Origin: Phocaeicola barnesiae DSM 18169 = JCM 13652
GTDB lineage: Bacteria > Bacteroidota > Bacteroidia > Bacteroidales > Bacteroidaceae
Direction of reading: 5' to 3'
Assembly (NCBI RefSeq): GCF_000374585.1
Contig: NZ_KB894649.1
Coordinates: 150,474-214,473 of the forward strand
DNA length: 64,000 nucleotides
Shown here: positions 18,950-29,400 of the stretch, piece by piece
How positions within the stretch are numbered: the first letter of the stretch is position 1
Layout of the letters: every line of letters begins with the position of its first letter
Program-made: the position numbers and the translations under genes
The notes under the pieces: model-generated
Databases searched by the model: none
What the model was told of the DNA's origin: nothing
Seen by the model: the letters and a program-made list of their open reading frames with translations, nothing else

Positions 18950-20554
18950 TTAAAAATTATTCTTTCCTTCCTTGACCTGTACCGTCATCTCCTTATCTCC
19001 ATAAAGGATGGTCAGTTCAAAAGGTACATTCGATTCTACGGTCACTTGCGGTTTGTCTGATGCGGAACGTCTGCTCTTCGCCCTGAAGGAAACCAACCCG
19101 TCCGGTCCGAAAGGATACCTGTCAATTCCGTTCTCTTCGGTCAGATTCATGTCCCATACCACCTTACCTTCTGTATAATCGCCTCTGATACCGATGATGT
19201 ATTCTATCAGTTCAGCAATAGGCGCAAGTCCGGTCCAACCGATAAACTCCTTACGGGCCATAAATCCCGGTTCGGCCAATTCCGGAGCATAATACTCCCA
19301 GAAAGTACCCGTCTTCTTATAAACCTGAAAGACCTGGTCATAATGACTCAAAGCTATCTTCCGGGCCAGTTCACGATAGCCATTCTTCACCAGTCCGGTC
19401 ATGACCATGTAATTGGTTCCGGGCCAGATGCCTCCCTGCCAATATCGACCGTTAGCTTTGTAGCGTGGATTATCAGCCGACAAAGAAGGTATCATGAAAG
19501 GACGTTTGAAAGTCTCCGGATTCTCCAGCTGACCTATCATCCGTTTCATCTGCTCCTCATTCAGGACATCCGAGAAAAGTGCCCAATAGGCTCCGATGCC
19601 TTTAGTCTTACTCAATGAGCCGTCCGCATACTGGTCATACAGAAAGCCGGTCTTTTCATCCCACAAATTCTCGCTGATGTATTTCTTGAGAACCTGTATT
19701 TCATCTTCCAATTCTTCTATCTCCTGCCATCTTTCCAGATAGAATCCCATTTCAAGCAGCAGGTTCGCCGTGAACAGCTGTTGGAGGTTGGTATCCAACC
19801 AAATCATGTGACCATGGCTGTAGATCGGATTGTATTTGGATTCTACCCGAGGCATATTATCCATACCAGTTCCCCAGCCGCTGGACCAATATGTTCCGTT
19901 TCTCCAGGTTCTGTTCAACCGAAGCCACTTATAATAAGCACAAAGAACCGGGAAAATCTTATGCAACCGTTCCACATCACCAAACTGGTGATAATAGACC
20001 ATTTCACACCAGGGAATCAGGTTCGGACCAGTACTCACGGGGTCATACCGTTCAAAACAGTCGGCACCATCGGCCTTAATCTCCCGACAGATAAAGCCAT
20101 CCGGATGTTGTTTGGCGTAGAAATTATCCAACGTATTCTGGAACGGGAAGAAACGGGCTCCATATCTGGCAAACATCAGAATGAACGATGAATCCCACAT
20201 GAAGATGTTACCGTTGTAAGCCGTATCAATATAAGGAGCGACGAAACCAGAGCCCGGCAACGGATTCTTGATATTGCCAACCGCTATTTCCCATGCCCTC
20301 CAGTACATATCGATTTCGTCCTGATGGCCGTCCCAAACCGGTAAAGGCAGAATATTCCTGGCCTCTTCAAAAGTCCCGGGATTCATGTATTTAGGTTTCG
20401 CTATACGATAATTATTCTCCGCCACAAGAGGTTCCTTTACATAAGTATCCTTGTATGGCAAATGATAGATACTGTCATTGCCGCATCCTTGAGAGAAAAC
20501 ATAACTGCTACCTCCCAACAACAATCCCAAAGTTAAACATACAATACGTTTCAT
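18950..20554 (-). CDS. Secreted GH63-like (clan GH-G) glycosidase
   Basis: 534 residues with a signal peptide (MKRIVCLTLGLLLGGSSYVFSQ). The (alpha/alpha)6-barrel sequence shows IFMWDSSFILMFARYGARFF (~115-134), IKADGADCFERYDPVSTGPN, YWSSGWGTGMDNMPR, WQGGIWPGTNYMVMTGLV and GTFWEYYAPE. These are marks of the GH63/GH37 group (processing alpha-glucosidases, trehalases, mannosylglycerate hydrolases). A ~70-residue beta-rich tail follows. The activity is not deducible: alpha-glucosidase or alpha-mannosidase are both possible. It lies between the alkaline phosphatase (15 bp) and GH125 (15 bp), so it is part of the PUL enzyme set. Confidence 0.85.
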   Translation of the reverse strand: MKRIVCLTLGLLLGGSSYVFSQGCGNDSIYHLPYKDTYVKEPLVAENNYRIAKPKYMNPGTFEEARNILPLPVWDGHQDEIDMYWRAWEIAVGNIKNPLPGSGFVAPYIDTAYNGNIFMWDSSFILMFARYGARFFPFQNTLDNFYAKQHPDGFICREIKADGADCFERYDPVSTGPNLIPWCEMVYYHQFGDVERLHKIFPVLCAYYKWLRLNRTWRNGTYWSSGWGTGMDNMPRVESKYNPIYSHGHMIWLDTNLQQLFTANLLLEMGFYLERWQEIEELEDEIQVLKKYISENLWDEKTGFLYDQYADGSLSKTKGIGAYWALFSDVLNEEQMKRMIGQLENPETFKRPFMIPSLSADNPRYKANGRYWQGGIWPGTNYMVMTGLVKNGYRELARKIALSHYDQVFQVYKKTGTFWEYYAPELAEPGFMARKEFIGWTGLAPIAELIEYIIGIRGDYTEGKVVWDMNLTEENGIDRYPFGPDGLVSFRAKSRRSASDKPQVTVESNVPFELTILYGDKEMTVQVKEGKNNF

Positions 20555-20569
20555 GCCGGTCTCTCCCCA

Positions 20570-21715
20570 TTAAAGGTTAAGCAAAGATTTGATTTTATGG
20601 AAAATGTCCGTATTCTCATAGATACCGGTAAACAGTTCCGCACCCGGGCCGAAAGCATATACAGGAACCATCACACCCGAATGTCCGGTAGTAGAGAATT
20701 TACATTTGATTTCCCCTTTATCCTTATCGCCATCGATAAGTGTAAGTCCACCTGTTTCATGGTCGGCAGTAACAACGACAAGGGTCTCACCGTCCTTGGC
20801 AGCCCACTCCAGAATCTTACCTACGGTACGGTCGAAGTCATGAGTTTCCTGCATCAGGAGGTCCAAATCATTGAAATGTCCGTAATCATCCAACTGCGAA
20901 CCTTCTATCATCATGAAGAAACCGTTCGGATTCTGGTTCAACAGCTCGATACCTTTCAAAGACGACTGAGCCAGACGGTCTCCTCTTTCAGCCGGCAACG
21001 GGGTATCTACCGAATCGGTCACCGCAAAGATTTTTCCAGACTTGAGATTCTTGCACTCCTCCCAACTACGGGCTACCTGATAACCTTTCTGTTCCAGTTC
21101 CTTGAAAATATTACGTCCGTCTTTTCTGTTCTCAAACTTCTTGGCTCCACCGCCCACTACATAGTCTGCTTCACAATTCACATAATCGGCAATGATTTCA
21201 TCTTCATTATCGCGGTCAGTGTTATGGCAACAGAAATCGGCCGGAGTCGCATCCCACAAACGGCAGGTTACCGCCACACCGGCAGACATGCCTTTCTGTT
21301 TAGCCAGTTTGATCAAAGAAGGCTGAGGATTCCCGTTCACATCGACTCCAACTGAGTGATAATTGGTCTTCTGCCCAATCGCCATGGCCGTTCCTCCTGC
21401 CCCGGAATCAGTCACCAGTTTATTGGCGCAATAGGTCTTAGACAAACCGGTTACTTCACAATTTTCCAGATATAATTTCCCCCGATTGGCTGTCCATGCC
21501 GAATATACATGCATCAGACTCATTCCGTCTCCAATCATCAGAATCACGTTCTTCACCTTAGTACCTGTCGGTGGAACAATCTTTTCTACCGGATAAGGAT
21601 TCTCCATGACATAAGTCTGCACTTTGTCTGTTCTACTGTTCTGCGCAACTCCATTTCCTACAATTGCCACTGACATGATGCAAGTGACAATCCATTTATT
21701 GATTCTCAAATTCAT
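20570..21715 (-). CDS. Alkaline phosphatase (PhoA-like superfamily)
   Basis: 381 residues with a signal peptide (hydrophobic 9-23). NVILMIGDGMSLMHVYSAW supplies a metal-binding Asp, and VTDSGAGGTAMAIGQKT contains the Ser nucleophile of the DSxxxxTA motif. GSQLDDYGHFND, VVVTADHETGGL and TTGHSGVMVPVYAFGPG supply the remaining metal ligands. It should hydrolyse phosphomonoesters in the periplasm. It is embedded in the mannosidase operon (34 bp after GH92, 15 bp before the GH63-like gene), which is unusual and suggests a phosphorylated glycan. It could instead scavenge phosphate left by the upstream PI-PLC fusion. Confidence 0.93.
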   Translation of the reverse strand: MNLRINKWIVTCIMSVAIVGNGVAQNSRTDKVQTYVMENPYPVEKIVPPTGTKVKNVILMIGDGMSLMHVYSAWTANRGKLYLENCEVTGLSKTYCANKLVTDSGAGGTAMAIGQKTNYHSVGVDVNGNPQPSLIKLAKQKGMSAGVAVTCRLWDATPADFCCHNTDRDNEDEIIADYVNCEADYVVGGGAKKFENRKDGRNIFKELEQKGYQVARSWEECKNLKSGKIFAVTDSVDTPLPAERGDRLAQSSLKGIELLNQNPNGFFMMIEGSQLDDYGHFNDLDLLMQETHDFDRTVGKILEWAAKDGETLVVVTADHETGGLTLIDGDKDKGEIKCKFSTTGHSGVMVPVYAFGPGAELFTGIYENTDIFHKIKSLLNL

Positions 21716-21749
21716 AGTTTGACGTATTTAATAATATAAATTATTTCAT

Positions 21750-24680
21750 TCATTTTATAAAAAGGACATCAGCCGGAATAGTCTCCATCTGCCGGGCATC
21801 AGGAGTCATCCATTCCCAGCCTAATTCTTCGCCCTCATAATCTTCAAAATACAGCAATCTGTAAGCATGCAACCCTTTTTTCAGGGCTATCTTACCTGAA
21901 GCGCTGATGGCAGCATGCGAACCGTCGTTATCCACAACCTTTGTATCGCCGATGTAGAGAACACTACCGTCATCCGATTTCGTCGCAAAAGTATATACGC
22001 CGTCTTCGGGGACATTGATTAAACCTTCAAAGATGTAGCCGAAATGGTCTGCTTGTGGGGCTTCCTTAATAGAAGGCTCTTTCATAATCCCCTTGCCGAC
22101 CGGTCTGCTTTTTTTCAAGTCATTGACGGTCTGATAATATCCCTCAAAATAGGTATAAGATGTTCCATTTTCAGAAGCGGTCTTTGTCAGCGCTGGCTCC
22201 AATACGGCTTTGGTAGCTTCAATCGTAAAAATCCGACTAGGAACATAACCAGCCTTAAACGCTCTGGTCTTGATGGTAGTGGTCTTGTCGATGGACAAAG
22301 TTCCTTTATACAGCTGTGAATTTTCTGTCGGCTCACTTCCATCCAACGTATAATAAATGCGGGCCCCTGTTGTGGCAGAACCTAAATTCACGTCTACATG
22401 TTCCATGAACAGGTTCAGGTCTCTGTCTACGTATGGCATAGCCACTACAGATTCTTTGGTATACGAATACGGGAAAGCATCCACTCCCGTTCCTCTCTTG
22501 AGGTTAGGCTTATCAGTCAGAACAAACTCCAGTACACCACCCTCCATCAGCTGATTGTAGGTCACGTAATTTTTATCGATTACCTGCCCGTTCAGTCTGA
22601 CTTCATCAACATAAACCTTCTTCAAACTGCCTTCAGCTTTAATCAGAAGTTGCTTACCGTTGGCCAACAAAAGCTTCACTTCATCAAACAATGGAGTCGT
22701 AAGTACAAATTCGTTGCTGCCCGGACATACCGGATAAAAGCCCATGGCCGACAAGATATACCAGGCAGACATCTGTCCACAATCTTCGTTACCGATAATA
22801 CCCTCCGGAGTCGGAGCATACATTTCATCCAGCAGTCTCCGGGTCATGGCCTGTGTCAGCCACGGTTTTCCGATGTAGTTATATAAATAAGCCATGTGAT
22901 GACTGGGCTCATTACCGTGCGCATACTGTCCAATCAGTCCTGTAATGTCCGACAGCTCACCATCCATTTCTGAACTTACGACAAACAAGGAGTCCAGACT
23001 GGCTCCGAAGGCTTCCACCCCACCGAACTGCTGAATCATCCCGTTGATATCATGAGGCACAAAGAACCTGTATTGCCAGGCAGTCGCCTCCGTATAGTCC
23101 CGACCCACTTCATAGGGATTGAAATGCTCCATCCAGTTTCCATCCATGCGTTTTCCCCTGAAAAATTTGGTCAGTCCGTCGAATACATTGATGTAATTCT
23201 GGGAACGGGCGATATAAGTTTCATAAATCTCTTTCTTTCCCATTGCCTTAGCCATTTGGGCAATGCACCAATCATCGTACGCAAATTCCAGCAGACAAGA
23301 TACAGATTCCTTCTTGATATTGGCCGGTATGAATCCGTACTTGATGTAATAATCTGCTCCCTTCTTATTAATTTCCGACGATTTCACCATGGCAGCCAAT
23401 GCCTTTTCCGCATCGAATCCTCTGATTCCTTTCAAATAAGCATCGGCTATGATAGAAGCAGAATGATAACCAATCATCGTATTGGTCTCACCGGCCGAAA
23501 GCGGCCATAATGGTAATTCTCCCGAAGCATCATACATCCTGATAAACGAATTCACCATGTCATTCACCAACACCGTATCCGTAAGCGTCATCAATGGATG
23601 CCACCCCCGAAACGTATCCCAGGTAGAGAAAGTAGAAAACATCTTCCTGCCTTCTGCCACCTTTCCGATTGTCATATCATGGCGCCTGTACTCACCATTG
23701 ACATCATTCACCTGATTCGGTACTACCATTGCATGATACCAGGCCGTATAGAAATTCTTCCGCTGTTCCTCGGTTCCACCTTTTACCTCAACTACAGCCA
23801 AAGCCTTCTTCCAGGTATTTTCGGCGTTACTCCTTACTGTTTCAAAGTCGAACGCTGGAATTTCCTTTTCCAGGTTCTCCCTGGCATTTGCTTCACTCAC
23901 AATCGAAATGCCGACCTTCGCCAAAACAGTTTTCTTTTCCCCGAACGAAGCAACAGCCAACAGATGAGTTCCTGCAACAGAATCATTCTGACTGACCGGT
24001 TCTCCCTCTTTTATCAATTGAAGTTGCTGGATAGGTTCCGAAAATCTGACCGTAAAGAATACATATTGATTATCCACCCATCCACGGGTTCTCCGCATAC
24101 CAGAAATTTCATTCCCACCGGTTCTCTTGATTTGCGCTTCGTATATGAATTCATTATCCAGCAAATGAGCCAAATCGACGATGACAGATGACTGATTCCC
24201 CGAATGGAACGTATACCGATGTATACCCGCATGGGCAGTAGCCGACAGTTCGGCCTTTATATCTTCATCCTCCAGGTATACCGCATAATATCCAGGCCTT
24301 GCCGTTTCATTCTGATGCGAAAACACAGCCGGTGAATAAACAGGTTGACTCTTATCTCCTAGCGCAACAGGACGGCTCGTAGGCCGAAGTAAAACATCGC
24401 CCAAATCAATGCATCCGGTACCGCTCAAATGTGTATGAGAAAATCCGAACAAGGTAGAATCGGAATAATGATATCCGGAACAAGCATCCCAGTTTCCCTT
24501 TCTGGTGTCCGGACTTAGCTGTACAGAGCCAAACGGAAGTGTTGCTCCAGGATAAGTATGCCCGTGAAACCCTGTCCCGACAAACGGGTCTGCATAATCT
24601 ATAGCAGTAGTCTTATTGCCAGCCACTGTACATGCGCTCAATACACATAAACAGGCAGCAAGAAATACAGGTGTCTTCAT
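21750..24680 (-). CDS. GH92 alpha-mannosidase with C-terminal PA14 domain (lipoprotein)
   Basis: 976 residues. MKTPVFLAACLCVLSACTVA carries a lipobox (LSAC). The GH92 core spans ~28-700: GHTYPGATLPFGSVQLSPDT (40-59), SGYHYSDSTLFGFSHTHLSG, STWDTFRGWHPLM (~353-365), a Glu in DYTEATAWQYRF (~530, the usual acid position), HGNEPSHHMAYLYN (588-601) and GNEDCGQMSAWYI (630-642). A chitobiase-type beta domain (~745-825) and a PA14-like domain (~840-976, TFATKSDDGSVLYIGDTKV) follow. GH92 enzymes are Ca2+-dependent inverting exo-alpha-mannosidases, often alpha-1,2; linkage is not provable here. A terminator-like hairpin separates it from susD. Confidence 0.95.
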   Translation of the reverse strand: MKTPVFLAACLCVLSACTVAGNKTTAIDYADPFVGTGFHGHTYPGATLPFGSVQLSPDTRKGNWDACSGYHYSDSTLFGFSHTHLSGTGCIDLGDVLLRPTSRPVALGDKSQPVYSPAVFSHQNETARPGYYAVYLEDEDIKAELSATAHAGIHRYTFHSGNQSSVIVDLAHLLDNEFIYEAQIKRTGGNEISGMRRTRGWVDNQYVFFTVRFSEPIQQLQLIKEGEPVSQNDSVAGTHLLAVASFGEKKTVLAKVGISIVSEANARENLEKEIPAFDFETVRSNAENTWKKALAVVEVKGGTEEQRKNFYTAWYHAMVVPNQVNDVNGEYRRHDMTIGKVAEGRKMFSTFSTWDTFRGWHPLMTLTDTVLVNDMVNSFIRMYDASGELPLWPLSAGETNTMIGYHSASIIADAYLKGIRGFDAEKALAAMVKSSEINKKGADYYIKYGFIPANIKKESVSCLLEFAYDDWCIAQMAKAMGKKEIYETYIARSQNYINVFDGLTKFFRGKRMDGNWMEHFNPYEVGRDYTEATAWQYRFFVPHDINGMIQQFGGVEAFGASLDSLFVVSSEMDGELSDITGLIGQYAHGNEPSHHMAYLYNYIGKPWLTQAMTRRLLDEMYAPTPEGIIGNEDCGQMSAWYILSAMGFYPVCPGSNEFVLTTPLFDEVKLLLANGKQLLIKAEGSLKKVYVDEVRLNGQVIDKNYVTYNQLMEGGVLEFVLTDKPNLKRGTGVDAFPYSYTKESVVAMPYVDRDLNLFMEHVDVNLGSATTGARIYYTLDGSEPTENSQLYKGTLSIDKTTTIKTRAFKAGYVPSRIFTIEATKAVLEPALTKTASENGTSYTYFEGYYQTVNDLKKSRPVGKGIMKEPSIKEAPQADHFGYIFEGLINVPEDGVYTFATKSDDGSVLYIGDTKVVDNDGSHAAISASGKIALKKGLHAYRLLYFEDYEGEELGWEWMTPDARQMETIPADVLFIK

Positions 24681-24721
24681 AATAAAAAGATAGTGTAAGA
24701 TGATTTTAAAGCACGCTATAT

Positions 24722-24781
24722 TAAAAAAATGTCATTCCCAATTCCTGGATATTTCTAGAAACACCCTGAATTAGGAATGAC
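24722..24781 (-). terminator. Intergenic terminator/attenuator between susD and GH92
   Basis: The minus strand forms GTCATTCC-x-AATTC...GAATT-x-GGAATGAC (24731-24781), then a T run (24722-24729). It lies in the 133-bp gap inside the PUL and would lower readthrough into the enzyme genes relative to susCD. Confidence 0.7.
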
Positions 24782-24788
24782 AAATATA
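24781..24788 (-). promoter_or_regulatory. Possible internal -7 box upstream of GH92
   Basis: Minus strand TATATTTG matches TAnnTTTG immediately upstream of the hairpin, with no -33 partner. It could be an internal promoter for the enzyme genes or a chance AT-rich match. Confidence 0.3.
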
Positions 24789-24813
24789 AGAATTTATGAA
24801 GGAACATGAACTA

Positions 24814-26451
24814 TCAATAGCCCTTATTTTGTTTCAGCTTACCGTTTGATTTCGTAATCTGGTTAGACGGATAAGGGAATACCATCATGTAATCTTCGTA
24901 AGTTTTCTTTTCCTTATAATCTTCATAATCACCGATAGTGAAAGTAGATTCAGGATTAGAACGGTCCTCATAAATACGTACACGCGGATGAGCATTCAAC
25001 TCTTTAGCTGCAAGTTCCTTGATTTCCGCATTGCTGGAACGATGCCAGCGCTTCAAATCGAACAGATGGTCCGTATACTCAAAGGCCAATTCACAACGAC
25101 GTTCATGATACAGGTCCTTCATGGTAGGAGTTCCTTCCAACGGCTGCAGATTGGAACGGACACGGATTCTGTTCAAATCAGCTTTAGCTAATTCCGGCTT
25201 ACCTGTCATCAGATAGGCTTCGGCCCGGAACAGCAACATTTCCGCAAAACGAATCAACGGGAAATTGATACGTGCCGTAGGCCAGTCACCGTTTGTATTG
25301 ACATAACCTTCATTGGTAGCATCTTTATGCTTGAACGGGTCCATGTATTTATTAATCTGGAAACCTGCTTCCAAATCTGAGACAGAAAAGAAGCGACGTT
25401 TTTCACCGAAGAATTCAAACTCCTGATTGTATTCCAGAATGGAACGTACCAGACGGTCGTTACCGGCTCCATCTTTGGCCATCTCTTCATAGATGTCATA
25501 AGACGGTTTGAGCTGTCCCCAACCGTTATAGATACCCCAACCTTTGTTTTCGAGAACAATACCCGGGAACTCTACACCACCTCCGGTAGAACCTCCGGTA
25601 GAAGGAATGGACCAGATATATTCGGCGTTCCAGAAATCAGCAAAATCAGAAGAGAAGATTTCGGCAAAAGTCGGAGCCAAATCACGTCCATACGTATTCT
25701 CCAGCTCATTCACCATGGCAATGACATCATTCCATTTACCTTCATCCCAGGTAGCCCAATATGCATAGACTTTCGCCTTATAGGCTACAGCTGCAGCTTG
25801 GTGCGCTCTACCTTTATCATCATCCGAATACTCTTCGAATTTAGGGAGGTATGAGATAGCCTGATCCATATCGTCAATGATAGCCTGATAGTTATCGGTT
25901 ACAGAAGCCAACTGTGGAGGTATTGAATTGTCATAATCTCCTTCAAAGTCTTCATATCGCACAAATGGAACTCCTTGTTCGTCTGTTCCATAACGATAAG
26001 CTATCCAGAAATGAGCCATACCTCTCATAAAATATGCTTCTCCCAAGCTTCTGGTTTCCACATCGGTCAGCTGAGTCGTTTTCTTCTTGTTCAACAACTG
26101 CTTGATAATCCAGTTGGAACGCGACATGTTCTGATAGAACATATTGAACGTATCGCTAATCGGACTTTCATCACCGGTATAGGCGAAAGTGGCCAATGTA
26201 TTGTATCCTCTGGTACGTCCCCAAACGATGTCACAGGCAGCACCCTGTTCCCAGAATAATTCACGTCCGAATCCGGTCTCCTGATGTATAGGAGCATAAA
26301 GACCGTCGATGGCATCGATTGCCTGCTGGTCATTGGTAAAATAAGCATTGGTAGTAGGATTTCCCTCAGACTGTACATCCAGGAAATCACTGCACGAACT
26401 GAGAACAAGTCCGGATAATGCGATTATTGATATATATTTTTTCATATTCAT
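24814..26451 (-). CDS. SusD/RagB-family glycan-binding lipoprotein
   Basis: 545 residues. The lipoprotein signal is ISIIALSGLVLSSCSDFLDV (LSSC lipobox). Typical SusD text follows: LDVQSEGNPTTNAYFTNDQQ, MRGMAHFWIAYRYG with the TPR-like helices, and the C-terminal PLIRFAEMLLFRAEAYLMTG, LYHERRCELAFEYTDHLFDL and VFPYPSNQITKSNG. SusD proteins sit on the cell surface and cap the SusC channel to capture the glycan. It lies 14 bp after susC and is translationally close. The ligand cannot be inferred from sequence. Confidence 0.96.
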   Translation of the reverse strand: MNMKKYISIIALSGLVLSSCSDFLDVQSEGNPTTNAYFTNDQQAIDAIDGLYAPIHQETGFGRELFWEQGAACDIVWGRTRGYNTLATFAYTGDESPISDTFNMFYQNMSRSNWIIKQLLNKKKTTQLTDVETRSLGEAYFMRGMAHFWIAYRYGTDEQGVPFVRYEDFEGDYDNSIPPQLASVTDNYQAIIDDMDQAISYLPKFEEYSDDDKGRAHQAAAVAYKAKVYAYWATWDEGKWNDVIAMVNELENTYGRDLAPTFAEIFSSDFADFWNAEYIWSIPSTGGSTGGGVEFPGIVLENKGWGIYNGWGQLKPSYDIYEEMAKDGAGNDRLVRSILEYNQEFEFFGEKRRFFSVSDLEAGFQINKYMDPFKHKDATNEGYVNTNGDWPTARINFPLIRFAEMLLFRAEAYLMTGKPELAKADLNRIRVRSNLQPLEGTPTMKDLYHERRCELAFEYTDHLFDLKRWHRSSNAEIKELAAKELNAHPRVRIYEDRSNPESTFTIGDYEDYKEKKTYEDYMMVFPYPSNQITKSNGKLKQNKGY

Positions 26452-26465
26452 CTACTGTTATTGTT

Positions 26466-29400
26466 TTAATAAGTCAATTTAAATCCTACAGACAACACTC
26501 TGGATACCGGATATTTCATGGCATCGTATCCACCACATTCCGGGTCAATTCCGGAGTAACTGGTTATCGTAAACAGATTTTCACCGCTGAAATATACAGA
26601 CATCCGGCTATTTCTTTCCTTCAAGTGTGAAATCTTACGCAAGATATCCGTCAAGTCGTATGAAACTGTAAGATTCTTGAGACGGAGGTATGAAGCGTCT
26701 TCCAGATACCAGTCTGACGGTGTACTGAAGTTACCGTTCGGGTCATTCTTCGACAATCGAGGGATATCGGAAGAAGTATTTGTCGGGCTCCATGCATTCA
26801 GAATTTCACTATCACGGTTGAAGTTTCCTTCCACATCACTCAGAGTCATGTATTTCGCTACGTTCAGAGCCTGCGCGCCACCTACTCCCTGGAACATGGC
26901 ACTGACAGAAAGTTTCTTGTAAGTAAAACCACCTGTCAAGGCAAAGGTAGTCTTAGGAGTCGCACTTCCACAATACTGACGGTCCAGATCATCAATGGTC
27001 CCATCACCGTTGAAGTCAACAAACTTCAGGTCGCCGGCTTTAGCCTCAGGCTGTATACGGTTACCGTTCTTATCAACATAAGCTGCAGCTTCTGCATCGC
27101 TTTGGAAAATACCATCGGTTCTGATCAAGTAATAAGAATTCAAAGGTTCACCCTCTGCTGTCTGGTACATATAAGGCAAGTTACGGAAACTACCGTCACC
27201 GGTCCATACTCCCGGATTACCGTCTTCATCTTTTACACCGATGTCAGACACCCAGTTCTTCAGGTAAGAAAAGTTTGCCGACAAGAAATAAGAGAAATTC
27301 TTGTTTACCTGGTCATTCCAGCTCACTTGCGCTTCAAAACCACGGTTTCTTACTTCACCTTGATTCACAAGCATCGCATCTACACCGATGGTACTCGGCC
27401 AGTCCATGGTCTGTGTCTGAATCAGGTTGAATGTACGTTTGTCGAAATAGTCCAATTGGATAGACAAGCGTTCTTTGAACATTTCGATATCCAAACCTAT
27501 ATCGGTCTGTTCGGACGTTTCCCAGGTCAGGTTCGGATTCACGGCAGTCTGGTAATATACAAAGTTATTCCAAAGTTTATTGGACATTACGCCATACTGT
27601 GCCTGTTCTGTCCAGAACGTAGTACCCAGCAACGGTGAGCTGTAGTTATAGTTGATAGATCCCAGATTACCTACACGTCCCCATGATGCACGGATTTTCA
27701 GCAAGCTGATCAAATCACTCTTGTGGAAGAATTTTTCATTAGAAATTTTCCATGCGGCTGTAGCAGCAGGGAAATCACCGTAATTATTTGCCTTCGGCAG
27801 ACGTCCGGCATAATCCCGTCTCCAAGATGCTGTAACAAAATAACGGTCATCGTATGAGTAGGCAGCACGGGCTATCAATGACACATTCGCATCAGGACCG
27901 GTCATGTAATCGGTAGCAGAAAGAGAACCGGCATAAGCCAAGTATTGCAGATAGGCACTTTCATCCTGGAAGTCTTTACCTACCACTTCAAATCCTCTGG
28001 TCGCCAGATGGTCGGCAGTCGTAGAGAACAATCCACCGATGGTATGTTTTCCAAAGGTATTATCATAAGTCAACGTATTTTCAGTTTTCCAACTGTCACT
28101 TCGATAAGCGCTCTCTGTAAGTGAATTGGACAAATCAGGTTTACCTACTTCATCACGGATAGGGCTGAAAAGCTTGTAATTGTTGTTCTTCAGGTTGTAA
28201 GTAAAACGGCTGATGAATTTAAGGCCAGGAATGACATTAGCAATTTCCAGACTGCTGGTTGACCAGATATCACTGGTCCGGTTGAAAATGTTATTTGCCT
28301 CCAGGGTACGCACCGGATTTACGGCATCACCATGAATATCCGCGAAATTTGACCCATATTGTGCTATGTACGCCGGATCTTCAGTTGTTGTACCTCCGTA
28401 GGTACCGTCTAACGGATTGTATACCGTAGCACTGGCCGGCATATAAATAGCCGAAAGAATGGCTCCAGTATAAGCACTTTCTGTATCGCTGGTCTGACTT
28501 TCTGTATTCTTCCATACAAAATCCTCACTGACAGTCACCCATTTATTCAGTTTGAATTTACCGTTATAACGCAGAGACAGATTTTTATTGAAAGTATTGA
28601 TAAGGGTACCTTCATCATTATCGTATGCAAAGGAAACTCTGTTCGAGAAATTCTCTGTACCGACATTGAATGCCACATTGTGTCTTTGATACAAAGCTGT
28701 GCGGAAAATCTCATCCATCCAGTCGGTACGGGTAGTGGCAATCCAAGGGTTCTTGGTTACATCCCATCCCTGTGGAAGTGTAAAACCGGCGTTCGCATAC
28801 GAAAGTTTACGCATTTCTATCTCCTGTTCAGCATTCAAAGGTACCGGAAGATTGGTAGCCTGACGTATACCGAAGGTTGCATCATAACTTACAGACGGAG
28901 CACCCTCCTTCGCTTTCTTGGTAGTAACCAGAATAACACCACCGGCACCAGACTGAGCTCCATAAATAGCTGCCGAAGCCGCATCTTTCAATACGGTAAT
29001 TGATTCAATATCGTTCATGGAAGCGATAGGAGCACCGGGCACCCCATCAACTACCCACAATACATTATCGCCATTCTGAGAACCTTGGCCACGGATAACA
29101 ATAGAAGGAGCTGAAGTCGGATCACCACCATTTGCCTGAACCGTTACACCGGCCAATTGACCTTGCAACATACTTTCTGTTGAGCTGACCGGACGTGTCG
29201 TCAGTTCTTCCGTATTACTCAATACACCTACAGAAGCAGACAAGTCTTGTTTACGGGCATTCGCACCGTATCCCAGTACAACAACTTCATCCAATACTTC
29301 GGTATCCTCTTCCAGTACAACAGTCAAATCTGTTCCTGATGGAGTAATCTCCTGGCTTGTATAGCCGATATACGATACAACCAACTTTTCATTCTTAGCT

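Noticed and set aside
18950..20554. Trehalase
   Set aside because: Clan GH-G motifs are present, but the mannosidase PUL context and overall pattern fit a GH63-like processing enzyme better; the activity is left open.
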